Shown: positions 45,004 through 55,892 of the stretch, one piece after another
Numbering within the stretch: position 1 is the first letter of the stretch
How the letters are laid out: the number at the start of each line of letters is the position of its first letter
Origin: Pyropia haitanensis
Lineage: Eukaryota; Rhodophyta; Bangiophyceae; Bangiales; Bangiaceae
Direction of reading: 5' to 3'
NCBI GenBank assembly: GCA_008729055.1
Contig: SDUX01000004.1
Location: forward strand, 1,736,001-1,800,000
Length of the DNA stretch: 64,000 nucleotides
The notes under the pieces: generated by a model
What the model was told of the DNA's origin: nothing
Seen by the model: only the letters and a program-made list of their open reading frames with translations
The model's database searches: none
Made by a program: the position numbers and the translations under genes

Positions 45004-46686
45004 CTAAGCGCGGGCGCCGTCCCCCCCGCCGTCCTCCCCTGCTCCGCCCCCTTCCTCCCCGCCCGCCGCCGGCGACAGGTCCAGCGCGTCGAGCAACTCC
45101 TCCAGTGGCACCTCTGGGTAGTCATCCGCGTCCTCATCATCCGCGTCACCGCCCGCATCCACCGGCACGTCGGCGGGGACGGCATCAGTCATGGCCGCCG
45201 CGTCGACGTGGGCGGCGCGCGCCGCCGCCGCCGCCGCCGCCGCCACCGCGTCGTCCGCGCGGTACAGGTTGACGTTGCTGCGGAGCTCCGCGTCCTGCTC
45301 CAGCTCCTGCAGGAACACCTCCCGCTGCTCCGCGTCGCGCGTCGCCGGGTCGCGGACGCCCGCCGCGCCGCGCGCCACCCGCGCGTCGTCGTCGGCCATC
45401 TCCACCGCCAGCCGCGCGAGCCGCCACTTGCGGCCGCGCGCCCGGTTCCGCCGCGGGTACGTCTTGCGCACGAGGACCACGTCGGGGAGCTCAAACGACG
45501 ACTTGTGGCCCGCCACCAGGCTGTCATTGTAGATGGCGGAGCGGATGTCGTAGCCCGAGACGAGGTCCCCAATGTGGAGGACGTGGCCCAGGTGGGACCG
45601 CACCAGCACCGTGCTGTCATTGACGCCCAGGTCCGACGAGCGGGCGACGGTCACCTCGGCGGCGCCAAAGCGGCCGGCCGTCTCGCCCGTCGTCTCAATG
45701 TCCAGCACCGTGTACTCGGTGAGGGCGCGGGAGGTCATGAGCGGGGAGAAGGGGGTCTTCCAAAACGCCGCCGCGGGCAGCTCTGCTGTCCGCACCGCCG
45801 TCGGGTCCACCAGCGAAATGGACGCGCTGACGCGGGAGACGAGCACCAGCGGCCCGATGCCGCCCATCGAGTTGGACAGCTTGGGCGGCAGCACGACCAG
45901 GTCATCCCGGCAGACGGGCGCAATCTCGGCCGAGAACGAGTACTTGTAGTTGTACGTGTTGTTGTGCGTGTCGTGCGTGACCAGGTGCTCCGACGACTTG
46001 TGCCGCAACGGCACGACGTCACCCAGAAAGGCCAGCAGCTTGACCGCGTGCGACCGGTTGGCAAAGTAAAAGTCAATGCCGTCGCCCGTCTCCTTGATGC
46101 CCAGCGCGTCCTGGTGCGCCCCGTGCTTGAGCAGCAGCTGCTCGAGGTAGTAAAACGTGCGCTTGTGGTCCACCTTTTGGCGCGCCTGCACCACCGCCTG
46201 CCACGCCTCAATCTTGGCCGCGTCCCGCTTGCACGCGTCGCACTGCTGGTACAGCACCGTGTACACAACGATGAATTCCTGCTGCAGGATGGTCCGCGCA
46301 AACACCTCCTTCTGGATGGTCAGCCGCACGTGGATGCGGCGCGAGTGGGGCTCCGTCCAGCGGAAGCCCGCGTCGACCAGCTTGACGCGCGACAGCCCCT
46401 TGAGCCGCTTGATGCAGAGCGTGAGGAGCTCGGCCGACTCGAGCTCCGCCGCCACCCACGCCTTGGGTGGCTGCAGGTACCGCCCGCAGGCGCGGCAGTA
46501 GTAGAGCGCCAGCTCCTTGGGGATCCCCTCCGTGATGTCCACCTGCGCGCGGAGGCACGCGACGCACATGCTCGACGGGTTGGGCGCAATCGCCGTCCCG
46601 CACAGGCAGCACGCGACGGTCGCGAGCGTCCCCGACGCGTACGCGCCGGCTTCCTCGGCCGACAGCTGCTCCACGCCGTCCATCAT
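45004..46686 (-). CDS. NMD3: 60S ribosomal subunit nuclear export protein NMD3
   Basis: The 560-residue protein starts at a double ATG (46686 and 46683, MMDGVEQLSAEE). NMD3 is the CRM1 adaptor that exports pre-60S subunits from the nucleus. The N-terminal zinc-binding region is clear: CCLCGTAIAP, SMCVACLRAQVDITEGIP and YYCRACGRYLQPPKAW. Then come CIKRLKGLSRVKLVDAGF and the conserved HKRTFYYLEQLLLKHGAH, with FANRSHAVKLLAFLGDVVP and RHKSSEHLVTHDTHNNTYNY, all in family order. The C-terminus (last 70 residues) is acidic and Ala-rich, where the nuclear export signal lies in homologues; LEELLDALDL is the best leucine-rich candidate. Single exon, intact. Confidence 0.96.
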   Translation of the reverse strand: MMDGVEQLSAEEAGAYASGTLATVACCLCGTAIAPNPSSMCVACLRAQVDITEGIPKELALYYCRACGRYLQPPKAWVAAELESAELLTLCIKRLKGLSRVKLVDAGFRWTEPHSRRIHVRLTIQKEVFARTILQQEFIVVYTVLYQQCDACKRDAAKIEAWQAVVQARQKVDHKRTFYYLEQLLLKHGAHQDALGIKETGDGIDFYFANRSHAVKLLAFLGDVVPLRHKSSEHLVTHDTHNNTYNYKYSFSAEIAPVCRDDLVVLPPKLSNSMGGIGPLVLVSRVSASISLVDPTAVRTAELPAAAFWKTPFSPLMTSRALTEYTVLDIETTGETAGRFGAAEVTVARSSDLGVNDSTVLVRSHLGHVLHIGDLVSGYDIRSAIYNDSLVAGHKSSFELPDVVLVRKTYPRRNRARGRKWRLARLAVEMADDDARVARGAAGVRDPATRDAEQREVFLQELEQDAELRSNVNLYRADDAVAAAAAAAARAAHVDAAAMTDAVPADVPVDAGGDADDEDADDYPEVPLEELLDALDLSPAAGGEEGGGAGEDGGGDGARA

Positions 46687-47591
46687 GGTTGCACCCCGGG
46701 GGGGGGGGGGTAGGCGGACCACGACGCGTGGGGAACTGCGCGGGGGAGAGAAGGGAGCCAAGAGGGGGGGGGAAAAGGTGCGAGGGGAAGCACACTGCGG
46801 CAGCAACGGACGGCGGAGGTGCCGGCAGCGAGCCGCCGAGGCCGGCCGCCAGCACGAGCCAACGGGCCTGCACGGCTCGGTCGCCGTGGCAGGGGCGTGA
46901 CCAGCCGGAACTGCAGCAGCCAACGCGGCTCTGCCTACGACCGCTGCTGTAGACGGTGAGGCGGCTCGGCACGAAATGTCTCGGACGCAGCGCAGCAGGA
47001 ATGGAGCGCTGGTGTGTCGAGGATAGACGCCGGTGGAAGCGGGTCGGAGCGCGTAGGCGACGTCAACGTCGTCGACGTGGTCGGCTGCATGGAACTTGGG
47101 TGGGGGGGCCCCTTTCCCTCCATAACGCACGCGGATGCAAGGAGGTGCAAAGGTGGCCCCCCTACATTCTTTCTCCTTGCTGCAATACGCGTAATTTATA
47201 GAAAGTATGTGCGGCTAGGTCAAGCGACCGCCAACGCCGACCAAGATCCCGCCTCGGGATTCCGCCTCGTGATCCCGCCTCGTCGCCGTCGGATCCCGCC
47301 TTGGGTCCCACACTTCCCATTCGGCTGGCTGCTTGCCGCCTTCTTCCCAACCCTTGTCCTCGTCCCCCCGCCCCACCCCCCTCCGCCGTCCCGCCCCCCT
47401 CCGCCGCCCCGCCCCCCTCCGCCGCTCCACCCCCCTCCTCCGCTCCGCCCCCCTCCTCCGCTCCGCCCCCCTCCTCCGCCCCGCCCCCCTCCTCCGCTCC
47501 GCCCCCCTCCTCCGCCCCGCTTACCTCTCCCGCCCTGTCCCCACCTGCATTGGCCGCTCGCCCTTGCTCGCCCCCCCACCCTTTTTCCGCC
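46687..47591. other. Divergent NMD3-FEX intergenic region
   Basis: The 900-base spacer includes GATCCCGCCTCG-type near-repeats at about 47245-47300 and the C/T-rich 18-bp tandem repeat described separately. There is no supported gene. It must contain both promoters. Confidence 0.5.
47386..47520 (+). repeat. 18-bp tandem repeat, pyrimidine-rich
   Basis: About 7.5 copies of a unit close to CCCCCCTCCTCCGCTCCG lie 70-200 bases upstream of the FEX start codon. The strand is almost purely C/T, so it may form a triplex or i-motif or act as a promoter/5'-leader element. Confidence 0.75.
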
Positions 47592-49909
47592 ATGGCCGCG
47601 GTGGAACTGGACGAGGTGCTGCCCAACGTCCCGCCCCGGCACGCGGCGGCCCCCCCCACCCCCCCCCCCCCCCCGCCTCCGCGCCGGCCCCGCCGCCAGC
47701 CGCCAGCGAGGCGCAACCCCCCCCCCCCCCCCCCCCGACGTTTCCATCAGCCCCCCCCGCGGCTGCCGCCACCGCCGCCGCCATTGCCGCCGGCGCCATG
47801 GCCGGCGTTGCCGCCCGCGTCGCCCTCACCACCGCCTTTGACGCGGCGCACCTGGCGGTCACCGCCGACACTGGCGGCCTCTTCCCCGCCCTCCCGGCCA
47901 ACGTTGTCGGCTCTGCCGTCGCGGGCGCCGTGTCGGCCGTCTCCCCGCCCCTCCCGCCGGTGGTCGTCGCGGCGGTTGTCACGGGCGGGGCGGGCACGCT
48001 GACCACGTTTGCGTCGTGGCAGGTGGGCGTGACGGTCCTGGCGGTGGGGGGGGGGGGGTGGCCGAGGGGGGGGGTGGCCACCCCGAGTCGCCGCGGCCGT
48101 CGTGGCGGTGGGCGTGGGCGTTGCGCTACCGCTCGCGGCGTACGGCGCTGGGCGGGATGGGGGGGGGGGGGTGGCGGCGGTGGTCCGACGGCGGCGGCGG
48201 GCGCGCAAGGCGGCTGCGGGGGTGGAGGCGGGGGGGGGGGGGGGGACGCGTGTGGGGTGCGCTGGTGTGGGGGAGGGGGGTGGCCCGCGTGGCTGGCGTT
48301 TGCTGCTGTTTGTGCGGTGGTGGGTACGTTGTATCCATGGGGGGGTGCCCAGTGTGGAGGGGGGGGGGGGGCGGGTGTGTGCGTGGAGGATGGACAGGCG
48401 GGGGGGGGGTGAGGGGGGGGGGGGGGGGGTTGTATGGGAGAGCCCGGGGGGGGGGGGGGGGGGGTGGGGACAGGCGGGCACTCGCACCACGTGCGGGGGG
48501 GTCCCCCCCTGCCACACCCGGCAAGCACGACGGCTGACGCGGTGTGGTGCGGCGCGCGACTGGCGGCGGCGGCGGGGCGGCGGCGGCGGCGGGCGGCGGC
48601 GTGGCGGCGGCGCGCCCGCGGCGGCGTGGCAGTGGGGGTGGCCGCCGTCGCCGTCGCGGGGGTGGCCGCGGACGTCCACCGGCAGACGGCGGCGGCCATC
48701 CTGTTTGCGCCCGCGGGTAGGTGTCGGGGGCGTCCCCGAGGGAAGGGGGAGAGGGGCGGGGGGGCGGGCGTCGCTGGCTGGCCGCCACCGCCCGGCAGCG
48801 TCGGCCGGCGCGACGACGGGTGTGGGGGGGGGGGGCTCCGTGCGCCGCCGCGCCCGCCGCCGCCGTCGCCGCCCGCCCGCCCGCTGCGCGCCGCCGCCGC
48901 CGCGCGCCGCCGCCGCCGCCGTCGGCAGCCGCCGCCGCGAGCGGCGGGCGCACCCAACCGCCGCCGCGCGGACCCGGCGCACTCACCCAGTGGTGCCGCG
49001 GCGCCGTCTGCTCCCGCGTCTGTCGCTCTCCCCCCCCCCCCCCCCCTCACACCCCCTGCTCCGTGCGCGGCGGCCGTCCCCCCCCCCCCCCCCTCCCCCC
49101 CGGCAGGTGCGCTCCTCCGGTGGCAGCTCGCCGCCCGCCTCAACCGCCGCGTCCCCGCCTTCCCGCTCGGCACGTTTGCCGCGAATGTGGGCGCCACCGC
49201 CGCCGCCGCGGGCGCGGTCGCCGCCACCCACACGGCGCGCCCGCCGCGGGCGGCGGGCTGGGTGCTGCGCGCGGCGGTGGCGGGGGGGGGGGGGGGCTCA
49301 GTACGGTCAGCTCGTGGGTGGCGGAGCTGGCCACGGCGGACAGGTACGGGGCGGTCGCGTGGCGTGGGGGGCACCGCTGGGAGGGGGGTGGGGGGGGGGG
49401 GGGGGTGGGGGGTGGTGGGGGGGCGGCGGTGTGGGCGACGGCGGTGGGGTGTGGGGGTGGGGGAGAAGGGGGGGGGGGTGGCGTTGCAAGGGCTGCCGTT
49501 GCGTGCGCGTGGCCGTGACGTGTGCCGCCCGCCCCTGCGCGGCGCGCGACCGCCGCGCACGGCCCCACCAGCGCGGCGGCGGTGGGGAGGGGGGGAGGTG
49601 GGGGAGGGGGAGGGCGGAGGGGGAGGCGCGCCGTCGCCCTGCAGCCCGCGGGACAGAGACGCTGACACGCGCCATGCACAGCCGCCGCGGGCGTGGGCGC
49701 CACGGCCTTGACGGCGGCGGCGGCGGCGGCGGCGGACCGGGCTGGCGGCGGGGGTGGACTGGCGGCGGCGGGCGGGCGGGCGGGCGGGCGGGCGGGTGTG
49801 GCGGCGGCGCAGCCGGCGGGCGGCGTGGGCGTACGGCGCCGCGACGGTCGGCGCGGCGCAGGCGGCGAGCCTCCTCATCTATGGCGCCGCGTGGGCGGCG
49901 CGGCGGTAG
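47592..49909 (+). CDS. FEX: Fluoride exporter FEX (two fused CrcB domains), multi-exon, frame shifts at G/C runs
   Basis: Eukaryotic FEX is a plasma-membrane fluoride channel made of two CrcB repeats. The first repeat follows a Pro-rich start (ATG 47592): GVAARVAL, LFPALPANVVGSAVAGA and GGAGTLTTFASWQ match the CrcB blocks, with its last helix (VAVGVGVALPLAAYGAG) at about 48105. A linker helix, GGVAVGVAAVAVAGVAA, precedes FAPA; a 390-base intron at 48717-49106 (GTAGGT...GGCAG) joins it to GALLRWQLAARLNRR and FPLGTFAAN. After a G-run comes GLSTVSSWVAEL. A second intron at 49344-49812 (GTACGG...GCAG) gives the last helix AWAYGAATVGAAQAASLLIY and stop at 49907-49909; the spliced codon is AGC. Frame changes at C-runs 47655-47735 and G-runs near 48045 and 49280 are each explained by missing bases. 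The splice structure between 48170 and 48530 is unclear. An ordinary ORF search misses this gene. Confidence 0.8.
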
Positions 49910-50545
49910 CGCGCGCGCCCGCCGGCAGCGCGCGCGCGCGCCGGCCGGTGGCCGGCGACGGGGCGAGGGCGCCACGCTGGGGGGAGGGGGTAGGGGATGG
50001 TGGGGGGGGGGGGGGGGGGGGGGGGGACCGCCCCCGGCGGTGGGGCGACCGCGCCGCGCGCGTGGCCGACGCGCAGCGCGGGAGCAGACGCGGGACGGCG
50101 GCGGCGGGGGGCGGCACGGTCCAGTCCAGCGGTGGGCCCCGACACGGGCCCCGTTTTTTTTTTTTTTTTTGTCCAGACAGGTGCCGTCCGTGGACGGCCG
50201 CGCGTCCACGCGGGCGGCTAGCGCTGCCGCGGCGGCGCCCCACCGCAGCCGCCGGCGCGCCGCCAATGCCCGCCCCGCCCCAGCCACCCCCGCGCTCTGG
50301 CCGCCGTCCGCCGCCAGCGCGGCCGCCCGACCGCCCGCTGCCGGCCGCGCCGCCGCCGCCGCCGCCGCCACACGCCCACGGCGGAGGCCGCGCGCGACGG
50401 GCGGGCGCGGCCCCGCCGTCGGCGCACGCCGCGTGGCGCGTGCCGACCGCCACCCGCGCACGGCCGGCACCAGCGGCGGCAGCTGGCGGCTGCCGCCACC
50501 AGCGGCCGCGATAGCAACGCCCGCCGTGACCACGGGTGTAGCACC

Positions 50546-50576
<31 letters not shown>

Positions 50577-51013
50577 AGCCCGCCGGCGCGACCGCGGTCG
50601 CCGGCGCGACCGCGGCGGCGGCGACGGCGACAGCGGCGTCTCGTGGCCGCCTCCCCCACCCTCCCGACCCCTCTGCCATCCTCTGCTGCACGCCCGCCGC
50701 GGCCACGGCCGCCACGCGCGCGGGCCGCAGCCAGCGCGACGGCTCCCCCCCTGGCCTGCCCGCCCGCCTGTCCGTCTGCCCGTCTTCCCACCTGTCCGCC
50801 CTGCCGATCGTCCGCCCACCCACGGCACGAGCGGGAACGGGCACGCGCGGGCGCCGCGGGTCGCCCACCCATACCCCCCTCCCTCCGTCTCCCCAACGCC
50901 GCCGCCCTCACCACGCCTACATCCATCTGCCCTACCACTCCCGCCCCCCCGCACCGCCCCCCCCTTCCCCCACCCCCGCCCCCCCCCCCCGCGCCTTCCC
51001 CCTGCGCCACTGC
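49910..51013. other. Convergent spacer, GC-rich
   Basis: The 1.1 kb between FEX and the three-exon gene contain a long G-run at 50000-50028, a T-run at 50154-50170 and CGG repeats. ORFs in both strands are Arg/Pro low complexity. No gene is supported. Confidence 0.5.
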
Positions 51014-52365
51014 TCAGGACGCGACAGGCGCACCCCGTTCGCCTTCTCCCCCCTTCGACGGCTGCTGCTGCTGCCGCTGCTGCACAAACGCGGTGAGGGC
51101 CGCCCGCGTGGCCATCTGGTCGTGCTTGTAGGTGCCCAGGACCCACGAGGCAATCTGTGTGCACGGGGTGGGGGGGGCAGATAGGGGGGGAAAAGACGGT
51201 GGAAAGAGGCGACGAGTGAAACAGGAAAGAAAGAAAAAACAAAAAGAAAAAACAGTGGGGGGACGCAGGAGGAAGCAAGACAATGGGGCGGCCAAGTGGG
51301 ACTGGCCGGTCAGGGAGGCAGTTCGACCAGCGCGGCCTCACGCGGCGTACACGGCGGGCACCCGTCCACCCCCGCGAGGGATAATGGGTCCCCGCCATGG
51401 ACCCCCAAAACGATACGCCCCACTCCATCCGAGCGCAAGGACCGCCGCGGCAGGTCCCCCACCGACGCACCCAACCGCCCCCCCCCCCCCCGCCCCACAC
51501 GATACGGCGCGAGACACTCCTCTCCCCGCCCGCCCCCTACCACGTACGTGATCGACAAAAAGGTTGCCCGTGAGGCCGCCGAGAACCGCCCCAACCAAGG
51601 CGGTGGGGAAGACCGCCCCCCCCCGCCGCACGACCGACGACGCCATCGCCGCGCCCGACAGCAGCCCCGCCAGGCCTGTCGTTCGCGCAGAGGACGGTGC
51701 GCGGAGGAGAGAAGGAGGGGACGAAGGAACAGGCAGGGAGAGAGGGTCGCAGCGCCCGCGCCCCCCGACCCACAGCGGCCGTGCACACGGACGGCGGCGC
51801 CCGCGCGAAGCAGCAGAAAGACAGAAAAGAAAGGAAAAAAAAAAGAGGACACCAGCGAGCGACGAGGCGCGCACGTGCAAACAGTCAGCAAGCCGTGCCC
51901 ACCCGCTATACGGGATCCAACGAGAAAAGGGGAGGTATCATGTTGCCCACCCAGCGCGGCGCCGCCCCAACCCCAACCCGTCCCCCCCCCCACAGCAAGG
52001 AAAAAAAAAAAACGGAAACAAAAAGAACCGCCGCCACCCCCGCCCCAACGTACCACGCGCCTGCGCCTGCGCCTCGTCCGCCGCCAGCCGCGGCCCGTAC
52101 ACCCCGTCCGCCGCGACAAACGCGCGCACGTCGTCGCGGGTGGCGGCGGGGGAGGCGGCGAGCGCGGCGACGGCGCGGTGGACGGCGCTAAAGCGGGCGG
52201 CCGCCCGCTCCTCGTCGCCGCCAAAGAAAAAGGTCGAGCGGAAGAGGTACTTGTACCACGGGCGGGGGGCGGGGAGGGCGTCGGCGGCGCCGGCGGCGCC
52301 GGTGGGGGGGGGGGGGAAGTGGGATCCACCGGAAGGGGGAGCGCGGCATCCGTCGCGGGCGCCAT
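51014..52365 (-). CDS. Unknown small membrane protein, three exons
   Basis: I do not recognise the family. Exons 52365-52054, 51675-51548 and 51154-51014 are joined by introns with donors GTACGT (both) and acceptors ACGACAG and CACACAG; phases 1 and 0 match across both junctions. From the ATG at 52365 (MAPATDAALPLPVDP) a C-run near 52306-52317 needs one added base, giving 193 residues. After it comes PRPWYKYLFRSTFFFGGDEE, a charged helical region ending YGPRLAADEAQAQAR, then two Gly/Ala-rich hydrophobic segments (GLAGLLSGAAMASSVV and FPTALVGAVLGGLTGNLFVD) and a C-terminal SWVLGTYKHDQMATRAAL followed by a Gln-rich tail. The two adjacent hydrophobic segments suggest a membrane hairpin. An organelle role is possible but not shown. 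Confidence 0.62.
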
Positions 52366-53577
52366 GATGTAGATGAGGGGTGGTGCCACAGACGCTTGAG
52401 TTCGAGGGGGAGAGGGAGGGGATGATGATGCGCGGGGACGTCGCAAGGATGGACCCGAGCAGCTGGTGTGCGCCACGGGTCGGAAGGAGGGGGTGCTCGT
52501 CTACGTTGATTGGAGACAAAGCCTCCTCGTGGTCGTGTGCAGGCACTTAAAAGATCGTTGCAATTATATCAATTATATTTCCCTGCGTGTCAGTTCACAT
52601 ACGTCGTTTTGTCATCGACACGTGTATTGTATTGTGATTGCGCAGTCGGGATTTTGGAACAAAGCTACCGGCAGTGTGCTTCTGGTAATCGCGCTGCCGC
52701 CTCACGTAGCGCACCTACAGTTTGCTACCCCTCGAGTACGGCTTGGACAACAGCCAGCAGCGGGACCGTGGACGGCAATGGTGTCGTGGACGAAAGCGGT
52801 GTAGGCAAGGGGCAGGCAGCCCTCCTCTCATTTTTCGACCTCCACGACCTACGCGCGAGCGCACCAGGCGATGCCACACCTGTTGTCGCTGTCGCCGTCT
52901 ACACCGTCACGGCAGCGCGATATTGGCGATGGCGGCAGCAGCGGCCGGCCATTGCCACCGCCATAACCGTCGCAGCTGCCGCCGCCGCCGCCACAGCCAC
53001 CGCCGCCGCCGCCGCCGCTGCAACCGCAGTATCAGTCGTCCCTCCCAGACGCTCCCCCACCGCAGCAACGCCAGCAGGGACGGAGCTAGGGAGCCCCACC
53101 GGGCGTCCGCCGCCTCTTGGCTCGTCGCCGTTCCCCCTATGCGCTCGCGGCCGCCCTGTCGGCGGCTGACCGCCCACACGCCACCGCCAGCGCGGCGGGC
53201 CATAGCGACAGATCGTCGCTGCCATCCTGTGTTGTCCACTTTCTGCGGGCCGCGCCCGCCTGCCGGCAACCGCGGCCGCTGCGGTCTGCGGTTTGGCGGC
53301 GGGCGGTGGCGGGGAGGTGCGTCACAGGTGCGCGCCCGCCGCCGGCCGCGGCTGGCAGCAGCCGCTCCGTGGGGGGGGGGGTCGGGGGCGCCGCTCGCCG
53401 TCGCGGCGTTGGCCGCGGGCTGTGGCTGCTGGGTTCGGCGTATGGTCTTGCCCGCGGCGGTCCCAGCCGCGGCGTGCCACCCGCTCCCCCCCCCCGTGCC
53501 CTCGCCCCATCCATCCCCCCACCCGCACCTCGCGTTGCAGACGTCCCCCCCCCCCCCCGCCCCCACCCCCCGAGGCG
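52366..53577. other. Intergenic region with AT-rich putative promoter
   Basis: An AT-rich block at 52545-52650, including ATTATATCAATTATATTT, lies 190 bases upstream of the three-exon gene on its coding strand and is its likely promoter. A plus-strand ORF beginning at 52510 shows no domain. The remainder is GCC-rich. Confidence 0.45.
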
Positions 53578-55486
53578 TCACCCCCCCAGCACGCGACGCG
53601 CCACCTCACACAGCAGCCAGCACCCGCCCACGTCCGTCACCGTCGCGAGCGCCGGCCCCGCCACGTCACACGGCTCGACGCCGACGCCAACGAGCGCCAG
53701 CGGCAGCACCCCCCCCACCACCGCCGCGGCCGCTACCGTCACGGCGAGCGCCCCCCCCACGACGGCGCCCATGAGGAGCCCCCCCCCCCCCCCCCCCGCG
53801 GCGCCCCCCCCCACGCCGCCGCTGCTCACCACCACCCGCGCGGCGGCAACGACGCCAAGGACGCCGCCAAGGACGGCGCCGACCACCGCCTCCCGCGCGG
53901 CGACGCGGACCATGTCGCGCGGCGCCACGTGGCCCGCCGCCTCGGCGGCGATGACCGTCGCGGCCGACTGGTTGCCCGCGTTGCCGCCCGCGCCGACGAG
54001 CATGGTGAGGAAGAGGGTGAGCGTCACGTGCGCCGACAGGGTGGTGGTGTAGGCAGAGAGGATGGCCGATGAGGTAGACTGGAGGAGAAGGAGGGTGAGC
54101 AGCCAGCTGAGGCGCGAGCGGATGACCGTCGCGAGGGAGGGGCCAAAGTAGGACGCGTGGTGGTGGGGAGGGGCGCCCGCCGCGCCGCCACCGCCGCCGT
54201 CGCCGCCACCACCACCACCCACGGTGCCACCGGGTGGGCGGGAAAACCCGGCAGGGGCCTCCCCGCCGCCGGCGGCCGCGTCGGTGGCAGCGTCGACCCC
54301 CTCCCCGCCGCCACCGCGGCCGCCACGCCCCCCCGCCGCCACCGCCCCGACTGGCAGGCGCCCAAACAGGGCGGCCAGGCCCGCCGCCGCCGCCGACAGC
54401 GCCGCCGCCACCAGCGGCAGCTGCGCCCGCCGCACGTCCGCGGGCGCAGGGGCGCCGCCGCCGCCGCCGCCCCCGCCGCCGCCCGCCGCCGCGACTGGTA
54501 CGGGCGGCGGCGGCGGCGGGGCCATCGCGGCGGGCGGCGCCTCACCGGCCGCCGCTGCGGCGGTCAGCCCCGGCACGCCGCCCGCGACGAGCCAGTCGGC
54601 GGCGGTGACGACGCCGAGGAGGGTGTCCCCGTCGAGGATGGGCGTCCACGACGTGCAGGACGCACGGTCACCGCCCACGGGGGACGCCAGTGCCCCTACC
54701 AGTAGTGGCGGGGGGGGAGGGGGGGGCACCGTCGCCGCCGCCGCCGCCACCGCCGGAGTGGCTGACGCCAGCGGGCCAGCCGGCGGCGGCGCCCGTCGTG
54801 GCCGCTTCCCCGTGGCGGGTGCTTCGCCAGCCGCTCCCCCGCCACCGGCGGGACCGCCGCCCGCGGCGCCGCCGTCGTCCGCGTCTGTCTCCACCGCGCC
54901 GTCGCCCGGGCCGGCCGCCGTTGCCGTGACAACCGGTGAGGACGCGTCAGCGGCGTCGGCGTCAGTGTCGGCACCAGCGTCTGCGGCGGCATCGGCAGCA
55001 GCGGCGGCAGCGAGGAGCGCCGCCGGGTCCACCGCCCGCCCCCCCCCCCCACAAACAGCGCGTCAAAAAAGTAGGGCCCCCCGCGGCGGGCGAGCGCGAC
55101 GAGCGCGCCCGCCGCGGTGGCCACAGGCGTGTCGGCGGCAACGACGAGCGCCGTCCGTGGGGCGGCGGCCGCCGCCGCTGCGGGCGGCGGTGGCAGTGGC
55201 AGCAGGGGGGTCGTGCCGTGCACCGACGCGGCCGCGAGCAGCGCGGCCGTCGGTGGGGGCGGCGGCGGCAGCGGCGGCGGCGGCGGGGGGGGCGGGGGGG
55301 GGGGACCCGCCGCCGCCGCCGCCGCCACTACCACCAGCCGCTGGCGGCCGAGGCGGCGGGTGGTGGGCACCGGCCGGGGGGGGTGGCCGCCCGCGGTCGT
55401 CCGAGGGGAGGGCGGGGGCGGCCGCCGCCGGCGAGGCCGAGCGGCGGCGGGCGGGGGACGACGAGGAAGCCAGGGGGTGGGTGCAT
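53578..55486 (-). CDS. CBS-domain MgtE-family magnesium transporter, two frame shifts at G/C runs
   Basis: MgtE proteins are Mg2+ channels with a cytosolic CBS-pair sensor and five membrane helices. The CBS part is visible as TALVVAADTPVATAAGALVAL with YFFDALFV, and further on CTSWTPILDGDTLLGVVTAADWL, with Ala/Asp-rich insertions between. The membrane part has the family blocks RSRLSWLLTLLLLQSTSSAI, LFLTMLVGAGGNAGNQSAAT (the GGNAGNQ motif) and the final VEPCDVAGPALATVTDVGG, where the family has a conserved Asp in the last helix. Gly-rich loops are expanded. A frame change at the run near 55040-55052 and another near 55377 each need one base, giving 636 residues from the tentative ATG at 55486 (MHPPPGFLVVPRPPP). 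The start is the least certain part, and a classic MgtE N domain is not seen. Confidence 0.82.
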
Positions 55487-55849
55487 CGTGGGTCCCGTGG
55501 GAGAAGGCCGAGGGCGTACGTGAGAAGGGGGTAGCGCGGGGAGGAGGACGTGCAGGTGGCTTGGGAAGACGGGGGCCAAGCGGGTGACCGCGCCGCGGGA
55601 GGACGCCGCGCGTCTTGCCGCTGCCACAGGCCGCGGCGGCTACGGCTGCGGGAGCTGTCCAGCCTGACGGCCCTTGACCTTCTGTCCCCGTGCGCTGAGG
55701 TGTTGCCGTACGCGGCAGTGGCGGCGCTGACGGGTGGGGCCGACGTCGTGGCGGGCGCGGCGGCGGCAGAGGCGTACGATCGATGAGGTGCCGAGAGCGA
55801 CGGCGCTCTCGTCCGAGTGGCAGCCCGCGGCAGCGAAGAGCAACAGTGC

Positions 55850-55892
55850 CACGTGTCCCGTATCCCGTGACGCCATTGGCCACCGAGATAAA
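55850..55892 (+). promoter_or_regulatory. G-box/CCAAT module upstream of MgtE
   Basis: CACGTG at 55850-55855, then ATTGG at 55875-55879 (19-bp gap), then AGATAAATATCT. The same order and nearly the same spacing occur at 30217-30253. The module lies about 360 bases upstream of the MgtE start, in opposite orientation relative to its gene. Confidence 0.3.

Noticed and set aside
52510..53169. Plus-strand ORF with an ATG at 52510
   Set aside because: It begins in the AT-rich promoter of the minus-strand gene and ends in Ala repeats; no homology or Kozak support.
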